Part shown: in pieces, positions 10,740 to 21,088 of the stretch
Layout: each line of letters begins with the position of its first letter
Numbering within the stretch: position 1 is the stretch's first letter
NCBI GenBank assembly: GCA_023627715.1
Contig: JAMAHW010000008.1
Location: 1-64,000, forward strand
Length of the DNA: 64,000 nt
DNA from: Periconia sp. R9002
Taxonomy: Eukaryota > Ascomycota > Dothideomycetes > Pleosporales > Periconiaceae
Direction: 5' to 3'
Notes under the pieces: model-generated
Database searches by the model: none
Told to the model about the DNA's origin: nothing
The model's input: the letters and a program-made list of their open reading frames with translations, nothing else
Position numbers and translations under genes: made by a program

Positions 10740-12047
10740 ATGGGCTACCAACCGGAAGTAGCCTCGAGTCATTCGCGACAACCCCACCGAAATTCTTCAC
10801 AGCCCTTTGAATTACCCCTCCAAGCAAACATCAACCACCACTTCGCATCATCATCCCCTCACCCAAAACCCTCCCAGAGGGCATACGCAAAATTCAAAAG
10901 AATGGCAAAACCGAATACCCTCCGTGCTCTAGTCGACCTAACAAAGACAACTCAAACCCTCCTCGCCCATTACCAATCATCGCTCTCACCACACGCCGCG
11001 AAGAGCACGAATGCTGCCCCTTCTGAAGCCCTCGCAAACCCTCTCGACACCGCAAAAGCATGTACCACGCTGCTGAAATCGCACACCACTACGCTCTCGC
11101 TACTCCTTCTGACTCCGCCTCTCACACCGTCAGCGCTCATTACTAAAATAGGTGATGTGAGCTCGACCGTGTTGAGCGGGCTCGTCGCCGCAGTCGCCGC
11201 GGAAAATGTTAAGACCGGTAAAGAGAATAGCTTGGGAAGTTTGATGAGTGCAGAATTGAGGGCTGGAGTGTTGAGGGTGCTGGGCGCGTGGGGAGAGGTA
11301 CTTGCGTTGGTTGTGCGACTAGCAGAGAAGAGGCAGGATAATGGTGGTAGTAACAAGAAGGACGAGGGACCTACTGAGGCCGAGCGTCAGAGCATTCTTG
11401 CCACGACCGGAGTGGTGTGGGAGGCTTGTGATCAATTGCTTAAGTTTTGCGATAATGGGATTGTGGGATTGGTGGTCAAAAAGGCGGAGGAGTGGCGAAG
11501 CGTGCTGTTAGATGCAGTGGAGGAGTTGAAGGAATGGGGTGAGGATGTGGATGAAGATGGTGATGAGGATGGATTCGAGGGAAGCGACGATGAATTCGCG
11601 GGGGATGATGATATCTTTGGCGCTGCGAACAAGCTTGGGAAAGGGGATGTCAAGCTCAAGTCGCTGCTCGAGACCAGCGTAAAGAAGTTAAAGATGGTGG
11701 GGATGCTCTATCAGGCGCTCATCAAAAGGAGACTCAAGACGTTTCCGGCTTCGACTCAAGCTTCTGCATCGACCGGCGACAAGAGCAGCAACGGCGAAAA
11801 GGCACAGGAGGATCCAATGGCGAAGTTGGAGAAGCTGATGGTGCACCTGAGAGCGATCCCCGAGAGCGTAGACGACCTGGCAAGCGCGTTCTACGACCTG
11901 GACGAAGACGAAGCAAAAGCAATGTTTGAGAAATGCTGCTCAGAGGCAAAGAAGGCAGTAGCACTGGTGCGACAGAGCTGGACCGGCGCCGATGACGAGT
12001 TTACTACATGGTCTGGCAAATGGCTCGACGCCCTGACTGCAGAGTAA
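10740..12047 (+). CDS. GCIP/cyclin-D1-binding-protein-like
   Basis: This resembles the fungal relatives of human cyclin-D1-binding protein 1 (GCIP/CCNDBP1), a helical protein that in animals binds cyclin D and HLH factors; its role in fungi is poorly defined. It is a single exon of 435 aa from ATG 10740. A second in-frame ATG at 10902 (MAKPNTLR) sits right at the start of the conserved-looking helical domain and may be the true start; the 54 residues before it are polar and low in complexity. The body is predicted helical, with segments such as LVDLTKTTQTLLAHYQ and VVWEACDQLLKFCDNGI. A strongly acidic stretch (EDVDEDGDEDG and following) lies at about residues 262-287. The gene switches from A/C-rich to G/T-rich coding sequence near 11150. 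The family call comes from overall pattern. Confidence 0.65.
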   Translation: MGYQPEVASSHSRQPHRNSSQPFELPLQANINHHFASSSPHPKPSQRAYAKFKRMAKPNTLRALVDLTKTTQTLLAHYQSSLSPHAAKSTNAAPSEALANPLDTAKACTTLLKSHTTTLSLLLLTPPLTPSALITKIGDVSSTVLSGLVAAVAAENVKTGKENSLGSLMSAELRAGVLRVLGAWGEVLALVVRLAEKRQDNGGSNKKDEGPTEAERQSILATTGVVWEACDQLLKFCDNGIVGLVVKKAEEWRSVLLDAVEELKEWGEDVDEDGDEDGFEGSDDEFAGDDDIFGAANKLGKGDVKLKSLLETSVKKLKMVGMLYQALIKRRLKTFPASTQASASTGDKSSNGEKAQEDPMAKLEKLMVHLRAIPESVDDLASAFYDLDEDEAKAMFEKCCSEAKKAVALVRQSWTGADDEFTTWSGKWLDALTAE

Positions 12048-12348
12048 ATACACCCCATCGAATATATGTGCGAGAGTACATGTCAATTCATGTTCGAGCG
12101 CGTCTGCAATAGTGTCGAAGTCATTCTTGACCATTTGTTGAAGATGACATCCATCTCTGATCTGACTCCAAAACGAATTCATTCTGATAGTGTACACTTC
12201 TCGTCATCCCAGCGCACAAAGATGCCATTAGCATAAAACCCCAAAACCAACCCTTAGTTGAAAAAAATAACCAGTCATCCATTAATCACACAGCCTGGTT
12301 CACATGAAAAGAAGAAAATAGCCATCACCCGCCACCACCGCACAGTTT
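12048..12348. other. convergent intergenic region
   Basis: This holds the 3' ends of the GCIP-like gene and the CFEM gene. I see no gene or repeat in it. Confidence 0.5.
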
Positions 12349-13255
12349 CTACAATCCGAAAACGGCGGCCATACCCGCAGCCAACACACCAACGCTCACG
12401 ACATTGATGCCCGCCACATTGCCCGTCTGCTGAGGAGGAGCCGTGGCGGAGGGAGTTGACGATGTCCTGGAGCCAGTGAGGCCAGTGGTGTTACCGGAGG
12501 CGGCGGTGGGGGCAGCGGTGGGGAGGTTGGAAACGGTGACACCGGCGCGTGAGCAAATACCAACAACGGCGCTGGCGATTTCTACAGGTTCCAAGGGTCA
12601 GTACGGTTGATGATGGTATAGTAAACGGGTGATTGGTGAGTCGTCAAGACGAAATTATCGCGGCGGGTGAATTGAGATATTGGAAGGGAACGAAAGAAAG
12701 ACGTACTAGCTTGGTCATCGACGGAGCATCGCTCAGGAACACAGGCAGTGAGCGAGCTTTCGACCTTGTCTTTTCCAGTTGTGCATTGGCACTTGGTATC
12801 GGTCAGACTGCAACCGGAGGCGGGCACAGCAGCAGCGAAGCAGGTAAGCTACACAACTTGGATCAGCAAATGTTTGATTTCCGAACATCATCCACCTCGT
12901 TGCCGTTTGTGCAAAAATAGCAATTGATGATGTTTTGCTGACGGTACTCAGTGGCGCATGGACCCAAGGCAGAAAAGCGAGGGGTGAGGAAGTCGTCGGT
13001 GGAGATTGAGGTGCGAATCGAAGTCCGCCCTCGCGTTTTTGCCTGCCTCTTCGAGATGCCGCAACGAGAACGAGATGCGATTCGCAACTCAAACCTCCTG
13101 TTCATCATGCGCCTTGAACTCGAATACAAATCGCATTTGTAGAGCCATCGAAGGTGATAAAAACTTACAGCGCAAGTAGGAATACCCGAGAGATCCTGAG
13201 CGTTGACGAAAGCGAGGGAAGCCGCAAAGGCCACAGCAGAGATGGAGAAGCGCAT
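12349..13255 (-). CDS. CFEM-domain GPI-anchored protein
   Basis: CFEM proteins are extracellular or cell-surface proteins of fungi; some bind haem, others act at the host interface or in adhesion. The deduced exons are 13255-13169, 12848-12707 and 12581-12349 (153 aa). A signal peptide covers about residues 1-19 (ending FVNA). The eight CFEM cysteines are all present: C28, C32, C42, C49, C51, C65, C70 and C86. So is D46, the position of the haem-ligand Asp in characterised CFEM domains. After the domain comes a Ser/Thr/Gly/Pro linker and a hydrophobic C-terminal tail ending at the stop, as in GPI-anchor signals. The first intron is long for this window (320 nt), but the join C28-A / L-T-C32 restores the CFEM spacing exactly. 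Its GTAAGT donor is consensus. The second intron is 125 nt. Confidence 0.9.
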
Positions 13256-16200
13256 TTTGTGAGAGTGGTAGAGTTTGATTTTTCGTTTATAAATCCGAAT
13301 GTGTTGTACTGGACAACGAAATATGACTGGAAGCGAAGGAACGGGGTATCTGGAACGCTGTAGTTGTATGCGTATATATGTATGCGGAGAAACTCGAAGG
13401 AGAGAGAGAGCAAGAAAGCGAGACTCAGAAGGAATATAAAGGAGATGAATGAGTTGAGGGATCGACGACGATAGACCGGGCTTCAATGGACAGATAAAAG
13501 GAAGCGAAGAACGCAAACTAAGCAAGGGAATAAGAGTTGTCGAAACCTCTTCTGCCACAGTATAACAGCACCGAAAAGTAAAATATGTGGAGATGGTAGT
13601 TGGAGGAGAGGGGATGGATGGATGGGTGGGGGGAGAGTCAGGGTACAAGTGCAAGACGGTTTCTGCGCAAGATGAGAAAAACTCCCGAGTTACGGGAAAC
13701 GCAGTGATCGTTTTTGTATCTGTTCTTGCGGTTGCGTGCATACGGCTGGTTAGGTACCTACTATACTTAGTTGGTGAACTCCACTTTGTCAAATGCTTAG
13801 GTGTGCCCTCTCCTCCTTCCTTCCCCATTGTCAGGCATTGGGATGTTATCGGATGGAGTCAAGCCGAATCGTAGGCGCAATCTACGTCCCCATCGACCCT
13901 GACTCGCTCGGGGGGAGACCAAATCGCCATCTCGTCCCTAAGACCGCTCTAGCTTTCTTAGTCCATTACCCTTCCGATTCACGTTTTTTGACCACTTTTT
14001 TTCTTGATTTGTTTTGAAGGACGAATGCTGATGAATGCGTGCGTCGTTCCTTGCATCAACTGCCCCAACGTTTCCTGCACCACCAGTCTCTAGACCCATC
14101 ATCCCGCAGCCGCGCAAACAGGGGCACACGCGTGTGTGTGTGCGTCGTATGCGTGCGCGGTAGATGCAATGCAATGCACCGCACATCTTCGATAGTCATG
14201 ACCATTTACAGACTAAACCGCAAGGGCGACAAGCCTCAAACGCGAAATCGCGCGAGGCGGAACAGAATCACAAATTATGGGGCAACTACCTGGGCCAGGC
14301 TAACTGCTGACTTGTGACTGATATCTGGACCTCGATTTGACTTTGGACGAATGTGTGGCAAGCGCGGCACCACGCCGAAGCTTGCCCTCGTGGTTTGCGA
14401 CTTGGAATTACAAAAAAGAGTGGCGAGAGGGTGCACGGTGAAAGATGATGCGCAGTAGCGTGGGTGTTCGTCAAAATGGGCTGTTGCGCCATGTGAGGAG
14501 ACAGAGCGTCCCGCGTGCCGCTTGAGTGGAGTTGTTTTGATTGGTACGTGCGTCCCAGCCAAAGTTTAAATGAAGGATTCACAATTACAATCATGGGAAA
14601 AGTGTGTGTGTGTGGTGCGGTGGTGGTGTGAATGGTTAGTGGAAGCTGGAACGAGACCCTTTCTACCCTGAAACCTTTTCTTCTTCCCTTGACCAGGTTA
14701 GGACGTGGGAGGGTATAGGACGTAATAATCCCAACCACGGTTACTCATTATCGGTCATCTGTCTGCCTGCGCTTCGTGGGGTACAAATTGTTTTTCTCCA
14801 TGTTGTGTTTTATTGCTAGTTTGTGACGGGCAGAGTACCGTGCATTTCACGTGCATGTACGTGAAACGACCATCCCCACATGCAACTTCGCAATGGAGAG
14901 CAAAGGAGGACTAAACCCCGCGGGCTAGTATTTGCCCAAGGAAACCGGAGTGGATCCGGATCGATAGATTTCTGGTCTAGGTTAGGATGATTGGATTCAA
15001 GATTGGACTTTTTTAACGATTCTGGGTTTCTGGTCTGGATCAACTACTCCGTACACGAGATTACTTGGATTTTCTGTCTTCTGTCTTGATTGTTCTTTCA
15101 ATCGCCTAATTGCTGCCCCAAATAAAGTAGAAACATGGGGGTCCTTTCTACAATATCTCTCAAAGGCAAATATGGATTGGTTGGATTCTTGATGAGGATG
15201 ATGCCTGTGGGGCAGGGTTGGCCACCAGAAACTGTGATTCTGTAATAAAATAAAATAAAAAACTCGCAGACGTTACATGTAGAAAAGTAAACACCCAAAG
15301 CGAATCTATTCACAACACCGTTTTTTCCCCTTTCAACCGTCTCAAACAAGAAAAGAAACCAAATAAACAAAAACAAATCACACACTCCCCTTCAACCGTC
15401 GTCTCCAGCTGATACATACCTCCATCCATTTAGTGATAACTCCCATTCTGTCTACTCGACTTGTTTACCCCCCTCAAACCATCCACATCACACCGGAAAG
15501 AAACCCACTCCACGCTATTAGATACAAACAAACAATAAACTTCCGACGGACTTGACTGCGACTCGACCTAACCAAACCAAACCACTTACAGCGGAAGTGG
15601 GGAGTGACATATCGGGAGGTGGCGATTCGGCCCTCTAGTGTACCATAGATGGATGGCTAATAATTAGAGTAAAATTCAATGGTCTGATTGACTGACTTGA
15701 CTCTTTGGAGATGCCAGGCGGGCCGAATCGGTCACGACCCGAAGGGTCACCCCTCTCGTACTAGGTATAACAGCTTATTCACGCCTAAAACGCACCCACC
15801 TTAGCAACGCAATTATAAACAAACACACAAAAACAATAGCCCGACGAAACACACTCACAAAGCAACCCTCCAATCTACAAAAACTTCTCCGTTCTCCCCT
15901 CGGCTGATCCATCACCACGCCTCTTTACAAAAATAACAGATCCTCCGACTTCCATTAACCAAACACGCAGGAATATATACAGTATAAGTCCGATCCTAGC
16001 CACGTAACCTACGATACACAAACCACACACCGAAAAACCCACCCACTCCTTCACACTCTCCCTCCTATCCTCAAAAACTCTCACATACACACATTCTCCG
16101 CTCACCATACCCATGTCCGAATCCACTTGACTCACATTCATGTTCATCACCATCTATCCTATGCCTTGCCATGCCATCCCTCCCATCAACCAAACCAACG

Positions 16201-17599
16201 AGAACGGCCAGCCAGCCAATCCAACCCAACCAAAAAAGAAAAACGTGTAAACACGGGGGGTAAACGAATCGAAGCCTAACTAAATGGACTTGATTCTAAT
16301 ACCTCACTCACGCACTCACTTACGCATTCACATCTATCTCCCTTTCTCCCAACGATGAAACTCACGCACTTCGCCCTGCGGGAAAGTATGTACGGTAAGA
16401 CATGTAAGGCAGGTAAACAGCACTGAGGCAAAATAACAGATTAGCTAGCTAGCTAGCCACCAACAAAAAACAAGAACAGGGAAAGAAGATAGAAAAAGAG
16501 AAGTTGGCCATCTTTCACTCACTCACTCAACTCCCCCGATCTGCCTACCTACATTACGTACCACCGGGTAAGTGAGTGAGTGATGAGGTGCGGAAATGGA
16601 GAAGGAAGGAAAAGGAAGTAGGAATGGGATTGACACTGCACGAAAAGAAAAGAAATTGCTCTAGTCACGATTGAGAAACTGGGGGGTCATCACGAGTTTA
16701 ACAAGTTATTGTTTCCTTTTTTTTTGTTTGTGATGAGGCGGGGGAGGGGATTCTCTTCCACCTAGCAGCACAGCGTTGGGTAAACGTCAACCCAAATATC
16801 GTGTGAAAACCATCAAGAGTAAATAATTTTATAGTACCGCAGGACTCAGGACTAACGTGCGATAGCTATAGGTATGGCGTGCATGCCGAAACGAGAATAG
16901 TAGCGTGTATGCACGTATATGATTAATGGAGAGAGAGAATGGAAGAGGGAAATTGTCCTTTATTTCTTCAATCAAAAAAAGATCGAGCCAGACTACATAC
17001 TCAATACGGGACCTGGCAGCCATCCAGTTGAGAAACAAGAACAGATGACCCATTCCCTTTCACTTCGTTAATTTGCCTTTGTTTCCTTAACACTTGATCC
17101 TCCCCCTCTCTCGCTGATATATCCACACACACATGTCAAAAAAGGACAGAGAGAACAAAAGCCAGATTTGAAAAAGTCCAAGCAGGGGGGACGCCTCCGA
17201 TTCAACGCTGAAAAGAAAAAACACCGTACCCATATCCCAGCTATGCCCGGTGTTGATGCTAGCATTGTTGTGTGAAATTCCCCACTGGAGGTCGCAGTCT
17301 ACCGAAACGTTTCCAAGATTAACCCCGCCCCTCCATTGTTGGTCCGGTCCTGATACCCTAGATACGCAAAGCAAGCAAAAAGAAAAAAAGAGGTATATTG
17401 CAGAGTGGTTTCGATAGACAGAAAATGCAGGCCGTTGGTCGCGGAAAAGTGTTTCAGTTCCAGTAGAGTCCAGCAAATAGAATTAACATTTAGAAAAAAG
17501 ACATTGATAAGCTTGAGCCATAGTGAAGGGAGAGAAGTGATTGCTTTTGAGCTCGCGCCGATAGCCCATAGAAACTCCATTGACAAAGAAAAAAGAGGC
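13256..17599. other. 4.3-kb region without a recognised gene
   Basis: I see no protein-coding gene. Open frames up to 150 codons (for example 14286-14738 on the minus strand) have neither splice support nor protein-like composition. The stretch holds the CFEM promoter, long pyrimidine/purine tracts, an AGCT tandem (about 16443-16458), CACT runs (about 16518-16530) and a short perfect hairpin (GACCC-GAA-GGGTC) at 15736-15748. The right end is the 3' UTR of the next minus-strand gene. An unspliced or spliced noncoding transcript cannot be ruled out. Confidence 0.5.
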
Positions 17600-20500
17600 T
17601 CAAAACATCGCACCGTCCATATTCTTCTGAGGAACTGGTTGATCATAGATGGGTCGAGGCGGTGAGTTGTTGCGGCCAAAGGGCATAGCAGGCATGGGCG
17701 GACTCGTCACGTTATCCGTTTGCGAACGAGCAAGGCCCCGAAGGCTCTTGCCCTCACTGGCGGCGCTCCTCAGGATTGGCTTGGAGAAGTTGGATTGACT
17801 TGGGACGGCATCAGACGAGTTCGCCCTACCCGTGTTGACAAATGGGGCAGAAGGGGCATCAAGCCCATGTTGTACGGCCGGATCGAAGTATTCAGATTTC
17901 CCGGTGCCGACGCGTCGCCTCATCGGATTGATAGGTGGGACTGGAGGTGGTGCGTGTTCCATGCTATTCTTGATTGAAGCGTCAGCCAAACTGATGGTGT
18001 CAATCACCGAGGTCGTGGAAACCAGTTGGGGGTCTCCAATGTCTGCCTTGGCAATCGACTTTTTGCGCAGCGTTCCCGTTTTCACCGTTGGTGGAGGGAC
18101 TGCGCCCTTAGGGATGAAAGTAACTGACATAGGGGTGCCCGGATTGGAGACTGGCGGTGTGTTGCTTGCAGAGAATGGAGGCACAGGCGAACCCTGCGGA
18201 CGGAAAGCATTCATGCTAGGACTGGGTCCGCCGGGAGAAGGTCGAGGAGAAACGGGGAGACCTGGCGAGAATTGGGGCGGCTTGCCTCCGTTCGCAGCAC
18301 CAGGGCCTGTTTGAATAGGTTGAAGATGCTTTCCAGCTGTATTGCGGCTGTTACTTCGCGATCGTAGTCTCCCTTGCTTGTCTGGTGAAGGTTTGTCCAT
18401 GGGCAAAGGTTGAGTAGCATTCGCTGCAAAGCCAGGCAATGACGGCATCTCATTCACTGGATACACGGTAGATCGGGACACACTGACGCCCGCAGCCATC
18501 GATTGCTCGATATCATCGCGATACATAGTGCGAGGACGGCTTGCCGACCGGGCTCTCGAGTTCGGTGAATTTGATCGCTCTCTCGAGGATGGAGGTGATC
18601 TGCCTTTGGCGCTATCCTCGGCCGTGGATCGCTGTCTCGTCTCACTTTGTTGGCGCATGCGTAGTGGTCGTCGCGTCGATTGTCCATCTGCTTTCCATTC
18701 ATTGGCCAAAGATGTAGTGCTGCCATTGGCATTCGCGCCCAGCCCTAGTTTTCGGTTGATTTCCACGGTAGCGAAAGATTCTCGGCTAGATTTGGCACGA
18801 AGCATGTTGAGAGCATTCTTTAAGCCACCAGATGGGGTGGGAATGGGAGCACCAGGGCTGGCCGATCTGCCTTCAGCTTTGGCGCGAAGACTTTGTTGAA
18901 TGGCACGTTGACGTTTAGCAAGATCACTCTGCAACGCCTCATGCTCTTCGGTGCTACGGCCGCGTTGGTGTATTTTCTCCTCGTCCTTTGGAAACGTCCT
19001 TTCAGTAGGTGACATGGCCAAAGTGGTTGGCGCGGGGAGCTTTTGCTTGGGCATTTCAGATGTGGGACTGACTGAACTCACGCTTCCTCGATCGGCATAG
19101 TAAGGATTGCTTTCGAGATCGTCAAGGTCCCAGGGGTTCGAGTGGCTGTATCCAGAATACGTGAGGCTGTCCGATTCGGAGGCGGGCTGGCGTCTCTGGA
19201 TACCCACATGCTGCGTTTGAGTTGGAGGGGGACTAATGACGCTTTGGTTGTCATCGTAGACAGAGGATACATTGCTAACGTTTCGCAGATGCTGTCGTAC
19301 CAGGCCACTGAGGCCTCCGGCATTGGGGCCCAGAGTAGGTGAATCAACATCTAGATCTTTAGACTCGGCAGTAAATTCAGTTTGGGCGGGTGCAGGGGCT
19401 TCGGCCTGAGGCGGCTCCATAACAGTAGGTGGCTCAACTTTGTCCCTTGGCCCAGAATTGCTTCGCGATCTCAAAGCTGGATGTTCAAAGATTGGGGGAG
19501 CCGGCCCTGTTGCGGTAGGCAGATTTTCTGGCCTCCGGCCGCGCTCCACAGATTTTGTAGCCAGGGGCGGAGTCACCTCTCCTTCATCGTCACTGGATCC
19601 TGCCGAGGTCAAAAATGTTGCATTCTTCTGTGAGACAGGTGATTGAACGGGCTCGGCGGCTGGTTTGGGTGGTACAGGAGGCGTATCTGCTGGCGGAGAC
19701 CTCATCTGGGCCGCCGCAGAGTGGAACATGGAGAAGGCCGTTGGCTGTGGCTGCTCAGGAGATGAGCCGGTTCCAGCTCTTTTTCGCTTTTCCATCTCAG
19801 CGCGTTCTCTCAAAGAGAGCTTACGAGGAAGACCTAATTTAGGTGTAGAAGCATCACGCTCTTGCTGCATTCGCTTTGTACGCTCTGCATACTGTTCTTC
19901 GCTGAATGCATGTTTCGGTTTGTTGAAAGCACCCATTGCGGTTGCCTTTCCACGGTCCTGTGGCTGCAATGCAATGTTCAATGCCTGGGCTTCTTCGCTG
20001 TTGTTGCTAAGCGGGCTCAAAGGTCCCATCAGAGCAGGCGACTGCGGCCTAGACAATGTCGGGCTGGATCCATTGGATTGGACGTCTCGTGTCGATGGGA
20101 GGCCGGGGCTATGGGCAAAAGTGGGACTCTCCGTTCGGGAAGCGGGACCACGGTTAAAACGGTCATTGAGGTTCGTTGCAGATCGCGATTGAGTGAACAG
20201 CAATGGAGGGGTTGCTCTACCAGGTCCGCGAGCGCGTTGGATGGAATTCAATCGACTCATAGCAGACGATTGTTGTTCGTGTAATTGCTGGTCGAGCCCC
20301 TGCTCGTAGAGTCTCCGTCCCTTGGTAGTGGTGCGTGTGAGTTCAGTGGGGGAAGACGGTGCTGCGGCGACAGATGCTCCGCCCTGAGATGCGATGGAAG
20401 TGGCAGCGGTCGAACTACGAGCATTGCTACCAGAATTGGTCGAGGAGGATGTCTCTCTGCGTTTGCTGAACCCGTCGGTCGAAAGTGAAAAGGTGTCCTT

Positions 20501-21088
20501 GCCTGGACTGATGGGTTCATCCACTACGCTATTCTGCTCCAGTGCTTCTTGAGCAGCAAGTCTTTCCTTCTCTTGTACCTTCATCTTTTGGAAATAAGAC
20601 AGATGAACGTCATCATCATAGAGTTGCTTGCCCTGCGATGATCCCGTGTTGGAAATTTTGAACACCTTTTGCCTCCCACCGAACAAAACATTCCTTTCTC
20701 CTGGCCTGGACCGGGTCATGATACTTGATCCTCCATCGTCGGTAGTAGCGTGGCTGTCTATGGAGCCTTTTCGCTCGGAAGGTAAACGGCGGGTAGATCC
20801 ATGAAGAGACGAGACTTCGGCAATATCTGATAGACCTGTCGGGGCGAAACCGAACTCGTGGAGTCGAGACTGGCGCTTCGGATGCAGAACACTGTCGTCA
20901 CTTGCCTTTCCGATCTTGGAACTAGGATCGTCTTGTTCCCTTAACATGCTGAAGCGCGTCGAGAGACCCGGCATAATTAGACTTGTCCGAAAGTCATCGG
21001 CTGCGGGTAGGGCTGCGGCGATGTCAATCTGGGGTTTTGGCTCCGGCTGCCTCTTCTTCTCCTTCTTCCGGGTGAGAAAGCGATTCAT
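17600..21088 (-). CDS. large disordered conserved fungal protein
   Basis: The function is unknown. It is a single exon of 1162 aa from ATG 21088; another in-frame ATG at 21178 would add 30 residues. I prefer 21088 because MNRFLTRKKEKK followed by DFRTSLIMPGLSTRFSMLRE looks like a conserved N-terminus that I associate with Pezizomycotina hypothetical proteins. An AG-containing sequence just before it could be a 5'-UTR splice acceptor. Two other segments look ordered: GERNVLFGGRQKVFKI and LYDDDVHLSYFQKMKVQEKE (start of a helix). The rest is Ser/Pro/Arg-rich, with many SP and TP sites and short proline-rich runs such as PPVPPKP, which suits a phosphorylated scaffold or SH3-binding protein. No membrane segment, signal peptide or catalytic motif is visible. 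Confidence 0.85.
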   Translation of the reverse strand: MNRFLTRKKEKKRQPEPKPQIDIAAALPAADDFRTSLIMPGLSTRFSMLREQDDPSSKIGKASDDSVLHPKRQSRLHEFGFAPTGLSDIAEVSSLHGSTRRLPSERKGSIDSHATTDDGGSSIMTRSRPGERNVLFGGRQKVFKISNTGSSQGKQLYDDDVHLSYFQKMKVQEKERLAAQEALEQNSVVDEPISPGKDTFSLSTDGFSKRRETSSSTNSGSNARSSTAATSIASQGGASVAAAPSSPTELTRTTTKGRRLYEQGLDQQLHEQQSSAMSRLNSIQRARGPGRATPPLLFTQSRSATNLNDRFNRGPASRTESPTFAHSPGLPSTRDVQSNGSSPTLSRPQSPALMGPLSPLSNNSEEAQALNIALQPQDRGKATAMGAFNKPKHAFSEEQYAERTKRMQQERDASTPKLGLPRKLSLRERAEMEKRKRAGTGSSPEQPQPTAFSMFHSAAAQMRSPPADTPPVPPKPAAEPVQSPVSQKNATFLTSAGSSDDEGEVTPPLATKSVERGRRPENLPTATGPAPPIFEHPALRSRSNSGPRDKVEPPTVMEPPQAEAPAPAQTEFTAESKDLDVDSPTLGPNAGGLSGLVRQHLRNVSNVSSVYDDNQSVISPPPTQTQHVGIQRRQPASESDSLTYSGYSHSNPWDLDDLESNPYYADRGSVSSVSPTSEMPKQKLPAPTTLAMSPTERTFPKDEEKIHQRGRSTEEHEALQSDLAKRQRAIQQSLRAKAEGRSASPGAPIPTPSGGLKNALNMLRAKSSRESFATVEINRKLGLGANANGSTTSLANEWKADGQSTRRPLRMRQQSETRQRSTAEDSAKGRSPPSSRERSNSPNSRARSASRPRTMYRDDIEQSMAAGVSVSRSTVYPVNEMPSLPGFAANATQPLPMDKPSPDKQGRLRSRSNSRNTAGKHLQPIQTGPGAANGGKPPQFSPGLPVSPRPSPGGPSPSMNAFRPQGSPVPPFSASNTPPVSNPGTPMSVTFIPKGAVPPPTVKTGTLRKKSIAKADIGDPQLVSTTSVIDTISLADASIKNSMEHAPPPVPPINPMRRRVGTGKSEYFDPAVQHGLDAPSAPFVNTGRANSSDAVPSQSNFSKPILRSAASEGKSLRGLARSQTDNVTSPPMPAMPFGRNNSPPRPIYDQPVPQKNMDGAMF

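Noticed and set aside
14286..14738. 150-codon minus-strand frame in the gene-poor region
   Set aside because: The composition is His/Pro/Ser-rich and irregular, with no motif and no supported exon structure.
15750..15766. Short match (CCTCTCGTACTAGGT) resembling the reverse complement of the large-subunit rRNA sarcin-ricin loop
   Set aside because: Only about 15 nt match and the flanks do not resemble rRNA, so it is most likely chance.
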